Origin: Trebouxia sp. TZW2008
Taxonomy: Eukaryota > Chlorophyta > Trebouxiophyceae > Trebouxiales > Trebouxiaceae
Length of the DNA: 64,000 nucleotides
Assembly (NCBI GenBank): GCA_002118135.1
Contig: BDIU01000287.1
Span: forward strand, 62,001 to 126,000
Reading direction: 5' to 3'
In this document: in pieces, positions 11,414-24,800 of the stretch
How the letters are laid out: every line of letters starts with the position of its first letter
Position numbering within the stretch: the first letter of the stretch is position 1
Made by a program: the position numbers and the translations under genes
Notes under the pieces: model-generated
The model's database searches: none
Seen by the model: only the letters and a program-made list of their open reading frames with translations
Told to the model about the DNA's origin: nothing

Positions 11414-14400
11414 ATGGGACTGTTTGACGGTAAACGTCTGTTGTCAAGTCCGAGCTGCTCTGTAACAACAGGCAGGCAGCTTGTCAATGAGAGTCTTACT
11501 GCAGCTTGAATGTGTTGTGTGCAGATGACGACATGGGAGGCAGCAGCTTCTTGGCAAACATCCACAAAGAGCAAAAGAAACTGGACAATCTGGCACCAAG
11601 CAGCAAAAGCAAAAGCGAGGCACAGTCTGCTGGCAAGCGGTATGAAAGTCACAACACAACATATATATATATATATGCAATACACGTGTCCTGCAGTTAA
11701 GCTATATGCTTGCAAGCTTGACTCTGATGGGAGCTAAGACAGTGACCACAATGCAGGTCTCTAGCCCCAGCTTTGAAGCCAGGGCGATTTGCAGCAGGTT
11801 AGTGTTTGGGCTGAACCTGGTTATCACTAAATCTGGATGTTCCTAGAGAGTGGCAATTGCAACATATCAATGATGTGTTGCGTGCAGCTGCTAATGACGA
11901 TGATGATGACCTCTTTGCTGAGTTTGATGTGGACATGGACATGCACGAAGAAACAGCACCCAAACCCAAAGCGCCAGATACTTCTTCCCCTGACATTGCT
12001 GATGATATGGAAGTATGTCTAGATGAGACCAATGCTGGAAATCAGCCAGCAGCAGACAATCTGCCTAAAGCTATGGCTGTAGATGATGATACATCAAAGC
12101 TCTGTCAAGCTGACCCACAGCTGCTGGAGGTTCAGAAGGCAGGCGTGCACTCAACAGCAGGTGCGCCTACCCAAACAGACATATTGCATCGTGCACAAAC
12201 TCGATGATTTGTCTTAACATCAAACAACCCAAGCTGTTTTGCAGGCTCCGCAATGCCTCCTCCCTGCAACTTTTCAGATAGGCCTTCAGACGCTGACAAT
12301 GCCTCCGGATCCCCTACCGAGGACCGACCGGCTGCTGAGCGCACTTCAGCTGACAATGTTGACACTGGAGCAGACAATATGGCCATTGACAATGAGCAGA
12401 CTGCATCTCAGCCACAAATCCCAATGAGGTCAGAAGATCTTAAAGATCATGTGCCATCAGCTGCAGCGTCAAGCTATGGAGTTTCATCTGCTGACACTGC
12501 GGGCAAGCAGTCTCAGACAAACCAGGCAGAAGCAGATGGCCAATGCCAAGAGAAATGTCATGATGAGGACCAAAGCATGGATCAGCTGCCTGAGCACAGC
12601 AAATCAGCAGCATCAGCTAGTCAGCAAACAATGCATGCTGTTGATGACGCTGAAGCTGTCGACAATGCTGAAGCTGTTGACAATGCTGAAGCTTTCGACA
12701 ATGCTGAAGCCCTGGCAAATGAGCAGGCAGACTCTGACACAGCAAACATGACATACAACTCTGCTGCAATTGGCAGATCTGGAGAAGCTGCAGCAGAGCA
12801 AGATGCACAAGATGAGCAACATGTTTGCAAGCCTCCTGACATGCATGATGCAGCATTGTCACTTGCTGATCAGCCTGCTCATCATGCTGAAGCAGCTGCT
12901 GCCAGTGACCCCTTGGTAAGAGGCAAGGAGCTGACACAACCTCAGCCCTCTGCATTTATTGAGCTTGGCAGTGCTGCCACTGGCGCAGAGAGGCAGTCAG
13001 ATGCTGCTCATACCGTGCCAGACCAGTAAGTTCTACGTGCTGACACTCAGACCCCACTATAAATGGATTTCACACTGCATTGCCTGAATGCATTGCACTC
13101 CTTGACACTACATTGCATGTGCATGTCCACACCGGTCGTGTATGCCTTCATGCCAGCAAGGGCATAGACACCAGCTTGCACACCCCTTGTCTGACAAGCC
13201 CAAGAGGCGCCAATAAAAATCTGAGACAGCGCTCCAACCCCAAGCAGCAGCTCAGGCAAATTGTTGATGCTACAGGCCAACGAATGTGTCTGGCAACAGT
13301 GACATGGCTCTGGTCCCTGCTCCTCCTGAGGCAGTCCCAAACATACACGCAAAGTCCCATGACGTGACCACAAATGCAGCTTCACAGTCAGCGCCTGCTT
13401 CCCCAGTCCACGTAAGCTTTAGCCCAGTAGTGACAGACGTGCCCCCAAACTCCAAGCCAGCGATACCTGTACTCATGAAGCAGTCAGCGCCTGAGCTAGA
13501 GAAGAAAGCTGCCAGCCCCAAGGGATCTGCTCCATCACCTCTTTTGCACAGCATTCCAGCAGTTGCAGCTGGCAAACCCTCACACAGTGGTGCTGCTGTA
13601 AGTAAGCCCATCTTTCAGGCAAAGCCGTCCATGGGTGTTGCACTTGCACCTGCAAAACTTCCTCCTTGGGGGCGGCCTCAGACTGCCATCAACTTTGCTT
13701 TGCCAGCTCCCAAGAGAGCGTCAGGCAATCTCAGCTCAGCCACAGGTGCTGTGAGCCACTCTGGACAGAACGACAGCAACAAGCCATTTGCTGTTGGTGT
13801 GGCAGGATTGCCTCAGAGCCAGAGCAGCTTGCCAAAGCTGCCGTTTGGTAAGCAAGCTGCATCCCCAATAGGCATGATGGCAACATCAGTTCCTTTCAAG
13901 ATCAGCACTCAGCTGCAGAAGCCACCAAGCAATGTCAGAGTAGTACCTTTGAGCAGCAACCAGCAACTTGTCAACAGTTTGCCTGGGAGGTCACCATTGC
14001 CTGCTGCATCACCGCTTGGCAGGGGACCAGTGCCAACAGCTACAGCATCAGCTCCTGGTCTGGCCAAGGTCAACAAAGTTTTCACAGCTACTTCAGCTGC
14101 TTTTGCCAGTTCACCTTTCAGCACAAGCCAGAGGACCCCAGGCCAAACAGGGTCTGAAAGCGTTAAGTCAGCTCAGAACATGCATCCTGGACCTGATGTC
14201 AACATGCCACCCCTGTCAAAAGAGCCAACAACCAAGCCTGATGCAATTCAATCACCATTACAGCCTGCACTGCCTGCGCCAGCTCAGCAAATTAACAGTA
14301 GGGCAGCTGCAGTCTTGCATACAACACAGCCAGAGGCCACTGTAACAGCACAGTCTGATGCACCAGTGGTGACCCAGAGGCCCTCCAGCACAACAAGATG

Positions 14401-14823
14401 GACATCTACCTCTCTGGCAGGAGGCCTGATGACCAACATGAAGAAACTTGAAGAGGTAGATGCGCTCACAGGAGCCCTGGACATTGTTGCATGCATTTTG
14501 CTTGAAGACATGCAGTGGGCAGTAAAGTTGATTGTGCTTGATATTGTTCTAAAGCAAGAAAATCTTTTGCATCCTTCTGAAAGTCATCACAGCTCGGATC
14601 TGACATCAAAACATGCTGTGAGACTCGTCATCGTGCAATGCTGTGTACATGCCTGCAGATGTTGCTGGAGGTGCAGCAGATGCATGATGACATTCTGGAG
14701 TGCAAGGTCGATGTGGCTATCAGCAGCAACCGTCTCACACGTCTGGACAACCCCGTTGTGCATGACAAACTTAAGACTTTGAAGAGACAAGCAGACAAGG
14801 TGTTTCAGTCCGTGGAAGAGTAA
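11414..14823 (+). CDS. Unrecognised 856-aa acidic, low-complexity protein
   Basis: I do not recognise the family. A phase-consistent six-exon model is 11414-11429, 11525-11639, 11847-12160, 12245-13025, 13276-14455 and 14659-14823. The protein opens MGLFDDDDMGGSSFLANIHK, continues with a basic/Ser region and a KREWQLQHINDVLRAA helix, then an Asp-rich stretch (DDDDDLFAEFDVDMD). A long Ala/Asp/Gln-rich segment holds a short tandem repeat. A Pro/Ser/Ala/Lys-rich disordered segment of about 390 residues follows. The last 60 residues form a predicted coiled coil (MLLEVQQMHDDILECKVDVA to the C-terminus). No membrane segment or catalytic motif is visible. The conserved-looking ends with a disordered middle suggest a nuclear scaffold-like protein, but that is inference. 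Confidence 0.7.
12643..12714 (+). repeat. In-frame 18-bp coding repeat, four units
   Basis: Four tandem units of about 18 bp encode variants of the hexapeptide NAEAVD: DDAEAV, DNAEAV, DNAEAF, DNAEAL. They lie inside exon 4 of the unrecognised low-complexity gene. The units keep frame, so length variation would add or remove six residues without breaking the protein. Confidence 0.85.
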
Positions 14824-15268
14824 TGTTGCAATCAATTCCACTTATGTTCGGACTTTGTCTGCCAAGCTTACACTGTCTCAGAAGGCAACAGTGCTTTGCT
14901 GTTTTGTGCATGCAGCAGCAGGGACCTGATTTCGCAGCATGTCGAACAAGCAGCCAATACATCATTGTTTTCACATGCCAGTTTCAGCATAGCATGAGAG
15001 CAGAGCACAGACTTCAAAATAAGCTGAGTCCAGCAGCCCCTATTTGTGCATATTGGAACTCAGCCTTTTTGTGTTACAAAGCAGCAAAATTGTCTTCACA
15101 AAGCAGGCAGACAATTCAATATGCAGTCCTTTTTGGCAGACGCATGCGTTGACTTATCGCCCAGCAGCAGTGACATTTGTGACTTGTCCTGATCGCTGCA
15201 TGTTCTTCAGTGTATTTGCAAGCCTGCAGGCACAGTCACAGTCAGGTCTACATACCATGTATTAAAGC

Positions 15269-16230
<962 letters not shown>

Positions 16231-16719
16231 TTTGTCGAGTTTCAGCAAAATCAATGACTTCGCCTGATTGTCAACACGGTTTCATAGTTCGCCAACAATC
16301 CTCAACAGGTAAGCGCCTGCGCGGGACTTGTACCGATCTACAAAGTAGTTGCGATCAATGCTGTTTGGTCGCAAGACCGTGGATTGTTGCTCGCGAATCG
16401 ACTAGCGTGCACCGCAACTTGACGCAGGAGCTGCTACTTTATAACTCGTCGAGGGCGCGCAGTGTGTTGTCAGACTACCTTGCCGCAAGCATTGGCGACA
16501 CTCGCACTAGGAATATGGATCAGTGCATGGGCAGGATTTGAAGGCGGGTGTCTGCAGCACCTGCATTGCCCCCCCTGTTGGGTTCCAATAAGGTACAATA
16601 CGTGGTTGATTAAAAGTGCCAAGAAAATGCATCACATCGATTGTGATCTTAGCCCCCCAACATCTGCAGAAGCTCAAGACCTGATTAGTTGTACAAAGCT
16701 GTTCACAGGCTTCACGGAC
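16231..16719. other. Intergenic region between ARFB-like start and TrmO-like stop
   Basis: Both neighbours are on the minus strand, so this stretch holds the 3' UTR of the TrmO-like gene and the promoter/5' UTR of the ARFB-like gene. Open frames here (for example 16134-16541 plus) overlap the ARF first exon in the wrong strand and show no family features. Confidence 0.5.
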
Positions 16720-18631
16720 TCAGGAGTTTGTTTCACCATACAGACGGTCAATATCAACGTCAATCACTTCAATGTTGCCAAGCTTATCAAAGTTGTACAA
16801 CACATCCATGCCGTCTAGCATAACGCGGTACTGACTGACATGGGGGCTGTCATTGCCTCTATGATTGACTTGTGCAGCTGGACTGTCCATGTGTTGAAGC
16901 CTTTGATGCAAAGACCGTATGTCCCTGGACAGCACTTGTACCAGCAGTTCTGTTAACTCTTCAGGGCCACTGCATAAAGGTCTTGTCGCTGCTTGTTGCG
17001 CCAGACTTTCCTGCCATCGGTGTTGCAAGGTTGCAGCCACCCCGTCAGCCAATTGGACATCGGCTACGTGTAGCACACTTGTGGCACTGTCATCTGAAAC
17101 CTGCAAAGTACATCCACATGAGAAATGATCAGTTACATTCAACAGCACTGAGGCAAACACAGCTGTCAATCAATAGCTGGGCCATACGTATGCTGAGTTA
17201 TACTTCATCACGCATTACAGCAACTGTGAAGTACATATTACTTCAAACCTGTTTGGCATATGCGCCAGCTTAGATGTCACTGGCGTCAGGCAACTCTCAT
17301 TCCCAAGTAGCCCCCAAGTTGTGAACATGCACTGCTTGACACAGACTTAATACAGACAGACAAATACAGACAGACAAATGCAGAGGGCAAGGAGCTAGTA
17401 CCCAGCTTGGAGCGGTTGCTGCAACTCCACCATCAATGTATGGAATGTAAGGCTTGATGTCTAGCACAGGAGTGCCATCCACAACATCAGCTCCTCTGAA
17501 AGTGACTGAATTAGTCTGAACACTGCCGATCTCAGCAACACTCAGACCTGCAACAGTAAAGGGGGCATGCTTGAGGGACAGAGCTACTGCTGCATCTTTG
17601 CTGGCACAGGATTCATTGGTATCACTTCCATTGTTTGGATTTGATGGTGAAGGGCAACACGTGCATACATCAGCTTGTGTGGTAGCCAAATGCATGCAGC
17701 CCTCACAAGCACAATGCATCATGCAGAAAGACAGACATTTGCATCAAGATCATAGGCGGTCTGGCAAACTCAAAAGACATGCCGCTGTTGACAAGCATAT
17801 TGCTTGCAATGGTAAATACAGCAAGATGTGCTGACCAATAGGGTTAGGTCTGTGCGGGGTGCGCGTGGCAAAGACTCCAACTCTCTTGCCATTGAGCTTG
17901 GGAACCTGCACTTTGGCTTTGAGGCCCCGGTCATCATCACGCCAAAGATCTTGGAGATCAGTGTTGCGGTGAAAGATGTATATGATCCAGCAATGACTGT
18001 ATCCTTGCAAGCCCTCTAAGCAGGCATGTGGGATGCCAGACCTGCACATGAGCGCTGGTCATGCACAACAAGATTGTCAGAGCGCCTGATGGCAGCAACA
18101 ACATGATGGTGTGGAATGCTTGTATGCTGACCTGAGCGTTAAGCGCGCTTTTGCTGCTGGGACAAGCAAGGGCTGTCTTGGTGTGCCGTTACGCTGTCTG
18201 AAGCAAGACTCTAAGATGCCAATAGGTTTCAAAGGGTAGCTTGTCAGGTCTGGCTTGCAAGGATCAGCGGTGACAGCAAGCGATTGGCTGGTCAGTTCCC
18301 TGAGTCGCTTCTGCAACATCAGTTTGCTGCTTAGTACCAAGTGCAAAGAGAGACTGCACTGACTGATACCCAGGTAGGTGGTGCAGCCTAACCTCAGCCC
18401 TCGTTCGACCGGCTCTCTCCTCCTTTCGCAAAACGCGCTCTCGTTCAGCCGCTGCCTGCAAGGAGTAAGCAAGCATACGTGCCGGACACTCCTTGCCGAA
18501 GTGATCGTGGCAAGCAATGCAGCATGCTCTTTTACCTCAGACTTTTGGCTGCGCAACCTGCCTTGACGACTTCCTATCAGATAGCCAAGTACAAGTACCA
18601 AAGTCAAAAGTGCTGCCACCAATCCTGACAT
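16720..18631 (-). CDS. TRMO: TrmO/TsaA-like tRNA (adenine-N6) methyltransferase with N-terminal membrane anchor
   Basis: Member of the TrmO (VirR/YaeB, UPF0066) family, SAM-dependent enzymes that methylate the N6 of t6A37 in tRNAs. Six exons (18631-18536, 18455-18393, 18310-18132, 18041-17836, 17547-17402, 17100-16720) give 356 aa in consistent phase. The SAM-binding beta-barrel region is clear: PIGILESCF, GLQGYSHCWIIYIFH, VPKLNGKRVGVFATRTPHRP, NPIGLSVAEI, then DVVDGTPVLDIKPYIPYID. The C-terminal half carries the family's downstream domain (YRVMLDGMDVLYNF). The extreme N-terminus, SGLVAALLTLVLVLGYLIGS, is a hydrophobic segment followed by a basic/coiled-coil linker (ERERVLRKEERAGRTRAE), so the enzyme is probably membrane-tethered. 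I start at the ATG at 18631. The gene is head-to-head with the Hsp110 gene. Confidence 0.9.
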
Positions 18632-18894
18632 TGGAAAATCAGCCAGCGACTTATGCAAACTCCGTTAGGGTTACTTCACCGCCATTCCACCGTCAGGTTT
18701 CACGAAAGTTCCTGCCTGTTGACCGGTCAAGTTGTGCTTGTGAGCTACAGTGAGTACCACAGTGAGCATCAAGGGGTGTGTACGCAGCATCTATAGACTG
18801 ATCGCCAAGCATCGGATTCATTCTTGCTCGTGCTGGTGCAAGCAGTGCGAAACCGACTGATCGGTTGTTTCGCTGAGATTTCCGGTCGTGCAAC
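18632..18894. promoter_or_regulatory. Bidirectional promoter, TrmO-like gene and Hsp110 gene
   Basis: Only 263 bp separate the two divergent start codons, so both transcription starts must lie within or very near this stretch. It contains one perfect three-unit heat shock element (listed separately). No clear TATA box is seen. Confidence 0.6.
18699..18711. promoter_or_regulatory. Heat shock element TTCacGAAagTTC
   Basis: Three alternating units TTC-nn-GAA-nn-TTC match the heat shock factor binding consensus exactly. The site lies 184 bp upstream of the Hsp110 ATG and 68 bp upstream of the TrmO-like ATG, inside the shared promoter. HSF control of the chaperone is the natural reading; co-regulation of the tRNA methyltransferase is inference. 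Confidence 0.7.
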
Positions 18895-21800
18895 ATGTCG
18901 GTCGCCGGCTTTGACGTCGGGGATCAGTGCTCATGCATCGCCGTGGCCAGAAAACGAGGCATTGATGTACTGATGAACAAGGAATCAAAGCGCGAGTCGC
19001 CCAGCATTGTGGCGTTTAACGCCAAACAGCGGCTGCTCGGGACTGCTGCAGTGGGATCACTCTCGACCTCCCCTAAGAACGCAGTTTTCCAGATCAAGCG
19101 TCTGTTGGGCAAGAAGTTTCAGAATCCAGATGTTCAGCGAGACATTCAGAAATTCCCCTTCTCTGTAACCGAAGGATCAGATGGACGTTGCCTCATCACA
19201 GTTGACTACTTGGGAGAAAAGACTCAGCTCACTGCAGAGCAGCTGCTCGCGATGGTGCTGGTTGATCAGAAGGCCATAGCAGAAGACGATGGCAGCCCTG
19301 TCACAGACTGTGTGATTGCTGTTCCAACCTACTTCACAGAAGCAGAGCGATACGCTACCCTGAATGCAGCACAAATTGCTGGAGTAAACTGCCTTCGGCT
19401 GTTCAACGACACCACCAGCACAGCCCTGTCATATGGCATCTATAAGACAGATCTGTCTGAGTCCGAGCCAACCATTGTGGCTTTTGTAGACATTGGCTAC
19501 TCAGCTTTGCAGGTCAGCCATGCGTTGCTTTCTGTTTGCAGCATTGCCTGTTTCAAGTAGCCGCCTTCTGATACTGCCACGTCTTATGCAGGTGTCCATT
19601 GTTGCCTTCACCAAGGGCAAGCTGCAAGTCTTGTCACACGCGTGGGACCGCAACTTGGGTGGAAGGGACTTTGACGAGGTTCTCTTCGACCATTTCTGTG
19701 AGGAATTCGGCGCTAAGCACAAAATCGACATCAAGTCAAATGCCCGCGCCAGCTTCCGTCTGCGCTTGGCATGTGAAAAGGTGACCTGCAAATGCCTTTG
19801 TCTTATATCTGGTCAATCTTGTGCTGTCATGCAGACAATATTGCAATCTTGTGCTATTGTGCTGTTGTGCCCTCGTGCAGACAGAATTGCAATCTTGTGC
19901 GGTTCTGCTCTTGAACCCTCATGCAGACAGGATTGCAAGCTTGTGCTATCATGCCCTGGTGCAAACAGGGTTGCAAGCTCGTGCTGTTGTGCTTTTGTGC
20001 AAAATCTAACATAAGTACGAGTGGCCCGTAAGTATAAGTGCCTCTGCAGATGAAGAAGGTCTTCAGTGCAAACCCAGAGGCAACGATCAACGTGGAGTGC
20101 ATCATGAATGACATTGATGTTGGGGGCAGGCTCACAAGAGATATCTTTGAGGAGAAATCAGGATCAGTTTTGGAGCGTGCCAGAGCGCCTCTGCAGAAGG
20201 TACAAATGCAACACCTTGCTCTGCTTTTTTGCTGCCATTTGTGACATCACCTGCTTCTTGTGCACAGTGCCTTCTTTCTGACATGATGCCTGATCAAATC
20301 TGCTGAAGGTGTGTGCGCAAAACTTGCATCTCGGGCCTGCTGATCTCTGTGCAAAAGCAAGTGAGTGGGTTTGTGGGTGGGTGAGTTGGTTGGTTGCATG
20401 CATGACCAATGGAGTACCTGTGCGTTAAGCAACTGCTTTGATCTGCAGGCCTTGGATGATGCTCAGATCACACAGGCAGATGTACAATCTGTCGAGGTTG
20501 TCGGCGGCAGCTCACGTGTGCCTGCGTTGCTGCGCATCATCAAGGACTTCTTTGGCAAGGAGCCAGGCAGGACCTTGAATGCCAAGGAATGTGTGTCTAG
20601 AGGAGCAGCACTGAACTGCGCCATGCTCAGCCCCATTTTCAGGCGAGAGGCACTCTGTTGTGCAATTTTGTTGCTCTGATGTTGCTGTGATATCGCTCTT
20701 TCTGAGCAGCTTGCTGTGACACCCCAACCCATCATGCCAGGTGACTTACAATTGGTGCACACAAGTCATGTGACCACAAACATGTGCATTTGTCATGTCA
20801 GTGCTGGAATTATACCTTTCAGTCAATCAGCGGATTTCTGTTGGAGCCTTCCCATTCCGGCACTCCTGCTTAGTCATGTGACTTGCTCTAATCAATCTTT
20901 CTGATCAGCTACGTACAGACACGGAAACATTTGCAGTAAGATAAGCCATGTTGCATCTGCCTGTGGCATTTCACCTATGCGAGGGTAAAGTGGCTGACTG
21001 ATTGTGTGTCTGGTGACAGGGTGCGAGACTTTGAGGTCATTGACAGCTATCCTTTTGGTGTGGACTTCACCTGGGAGAAGGAGGGTGCACCTCACACCGA
21101 GGCTCTGTTCAAGCGTGCAGGGCCCATTCCAAGCACCAAGATGCTCACCTTCTTCAGGTAATTATGCAGTTCTATGTGCTATCGTGCTGCCGCCGCCGCC
21201 GCTGATGCTGTCACTACTGCTGCTGCTGCTACTGCTGCTGTCTGATGCTGCTGCTGCCGCTACTGCTGTGGTCACTGAAGCATGTGTTGCTCACTGCCTG
21301 TGCACATCATATGCTGAATATATGCATATGCTGTCACTGCCATACATGATGCAGTCAAAGTGCATGGCTGTTGTGAACATGACGTTGCTTGTGCAACATG
21401 ATGACAACGTTGTTTGCTCTGTGATGCAGGGAACAGCAGTTTGAGCTGCATGCCAAGTACAGCGCAGACTCCCCAGTACCTCAAGGCTTTGAGCAGGACA
21501 TTGGCCGCTTCTTGTTAGGACCTCCTAAGCCAGCCAGCAGTGGCGACAAGCCCAAGCTAAAGGTGCAGTCCCTTGGCAATGCAAGCATCACATTGCAGGC
21601 TGAAGACAAAAATGCGCTTGATGCGTAGCATGTATGTTGTTGCATCAAGTCAAGCTATCAGCAAAAAGATCGTATGCACAGAGCGCTCTGTGCGTCGTGC
21701 GTGCGAACGTGAATATCAGGGCATTTTGACACTTCAGATGTATTGGCACATTAGGTTGATATTTGGTGGCTGCTTTGCAGGTCAAGGTCAGGCTCAATTT

Positions 21801-24800
21801 GCACGGTGTGGTGGGTGTAGAGAGCGTGCAGCAAGTAGATGAAGAAGAGTATGAAGAGAAGGTCAAGAGGCCTGTTGCCAAGGTAAAGCATCATTACTAC
21901 AGCTGTCACAAGCTGAAATCATCACCAGCTGCTGGTCTCAGGCTGTGTTGGTCAGATCCAATGGTGTCCTGACGCTTGCTTGCATGCTGTACAATTGTGC
22001 AAGGTTGATGCTGAGTTTGCACTGACCTGTCCTTCACAATCTCACATTACCATTTGCAGCTACATGAAGCTGAATATGGGTGGCCATATGCAGGACACAA
22101 AGATGACAGAAGCAACACCAGCAGCCAAACCAGCAGAGGCTGAAGCAGACGGCCAAGTCAGATCCAATGGCCCTTCAGAGGTACGTCCCCTTGAACTTGC
22201 TCCATATCTGATCCAGGCATTCTGATTGTGAAGCTCAAGACAAGCCTGTCCGGCAGAATGAGACTTGTGCGACACACACCTAGCAATATATACTAGAAAG
22301 TGGAACTTGTTGCTATCATTTTGGTGATCAATTTCATGAACGCTTTTGTCAATTTGGTAAAACAGAGCGGCACAAGTGCCCAGTCATGTTGTTGGTTCCT
22401 CAGTGATGCATCCCCTTATAGCTTGATCAGCGATGAAGCTATCAGGGAATCAACCTCTGAGCCATTGATTTAGCTTTGCGGCTTGACCTGTGAGCAAAGG
22501 CTCAGGCTGCAAGCAAGCATCATTACGTCCACCTGTACTTGTATGCTGAGCCTGCGTGCTGTGCTCATGGTCAGTAACATCTGCCTTTCTGAACTCCTCT
22601 GTTGTTGTCCTCAAGAAATGCAGTGTAGTGACTTTGCATGGAAGTGTTCTCCATGCCTGCACAAGCCAAGAGTACGGCTCAAAAGTAGACCCTGTGTCAT
22701 TCCTTAGCAGTGCATCACCGTACGCAATACGCACCTTGCAATACGTAACATGCAATACGCAAAACTCAGAAGTATGAATCAGTATGATGCGGTGCGAATG
22801 GTTGAATACGCAATGCGTTGGGGCCAACAAGCAATACCCAATATGCAAGTATTTCACAGTATGAATCACTGCAATGAAGAGTATGGTGATTCGCTGTTCT
22901 TTAGTCCGCTTGCATTGACAGTGAATCTCTGCAGGATGGTGCACCAGCATCAGAAGCAACGCCAATGGACACAGAGCAGAAGGATGCAGCCCCTGCAGCT
23001 GCTCCCGCCCCAGCCCCTGCACCCACCCCAGCAGCCCCACAGGAAGTCGAAGAGCTCGTGAAGAAGAAGCGAACCAGGAAGACAAATGTCAACTTCACAG
23101 CTCAGACAGCTGGCATGCAGACTGAGCAGCTGTCGGTGAGTCTGCTGCGTTCTCAACTCTGCTCGACTGGAGTCAGGGCTGCCTTGTAAACAGGTCATGC
23201 ATCTTCTCTTTTTGTCACAGCACAACTGCCTCAATGCGTGTCTTGCTTGTGCTGTGCATCAACCATATGCATTTTGTAAAGCCTGATGTGCACCTGATGT
23301 CCTGGTCCAGCTACATGATTGGTAGGCCAAGTGCTGCTGTGATGAGCGTCTGGTTTATCTGACACTCTGTGCTGTGATGCAGACACTATATGAGCAAGAG
23401 TGTACAATGGCTCTGCAAGATAAGGTCCAGGATGCTACCAACGAGGCCAAGAACGCTCTTGAGGCATATGTCTATGCTCTGCGCAACAAGTTGTATGAAC
23501 AGCTATCTGACTACGTAACAGATGACTTCAAGGAGTCCACCAGCCGCAAGCTGGAGCAGATGGAGGTAGGCGACGCTTTTGCACTGTCCTTGCCAATGCA
23601 TTAGCTGCTTGATGACAATGCAGCTGCTTGCCAAGGCGCACGTGTCTGCCATGGGCAGAACTACAAGCTTGTTTATGCGACTCAGCATCCACTTGAGTCA
23701 TTTGATATGTTGTGCACAGCAACACTCAGTGCCTCTGGCATGCTCTATCATCACCATTTGTTACATGGCAATTAGAGTTTCCATCAGCAATGTGCAGAGC
23801 GGTGCATTGTTGTTTTGTAGGACTGGTTGTATGAGGAGGGTGAGGATGAGACCAAGAGCACCTATGTAGCCAAGCTGAATGAGCTGCGCCAACTTGGTAA
23901 GCTGATCATGTCCAACTGCCACTTGCATTTGCTTTTCTGTGCTGTTTCGCTAGCTTGAGCATGTACCTTCTCCGCTCAGCTGCATTGCTTGCGAGCGCCT
24001 GGTGTCATTTGCTTTCTGTAGCCTAGAGAAGCAAAATTGTAGCGTGGCTCCTGTTGCTTTCAGAACAAAACTGTAGCATGGCTCCTGTTGCTTTCAGAAG
24101 AAGAACATTGCGAAGTCAGAAGATGACTATGTTATGAGCAAATATGTGCAGCATGTGCATAAAGTCAGGTGTTGCTTACAGTATCTCAGACACTATCATG
24201 TCCTGATGACTGCAAGTCTCAATTTGCTGCTGCCTATGTGATGCAGGTGATCCAGTTGAGAGGCGAGCCATTGAGTACTCCATGAGGCCCATGGCATCAA
24301 GTAGCTTGCGCGACACTGCTCACCGCTTCTCCAGCCAAGCCTCCTCATCAGACCCAAAGCTTGCCCACATACCTCCAGCTGACAAGCAGAAGGTACAGTC
24401 CCAAGTGCTTTGCATGCAAATGCTTTGCATGTTGGTGCTTGTGCACTACAATCCCTTGCCATTGCAGAAATTTATGATGTTGCCCAGAGGTATTGCCTAA
24501 GTCTCACAGCACATCTATTTCTGAAAAGTGTCCAGGTTATAGCAATGCTAATGGACTTGCCTGAACTGCAGCGTACTGCGCTCATGTCCTAGACGTCAGT
24601 TGCTCTTGTACCGTTGAGCAGCTAGTGTGGCAGGTTGCATTTAGCTGTAACAGCTTAGCTGAAGTACGACCGTTGGCATAGGTGTTGGAGGAGTGCCAAG
24701 CCGCTTTGGGCTGGTTGGAAGAGAAGGAGAAGCTGCAGGAGACCATGCGCAAAACTGAAGACCCTGCGCTGGTCACTGCTGACATCAAGAAGAAGGAGGA

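Noticed and set aside
18632..18658. Upstream non-ATG start for the TrmO-like protein
   Set aside because: The codon at 18658 is TTG; the first ATG is at 18631 and gives a sensible N-terminus.
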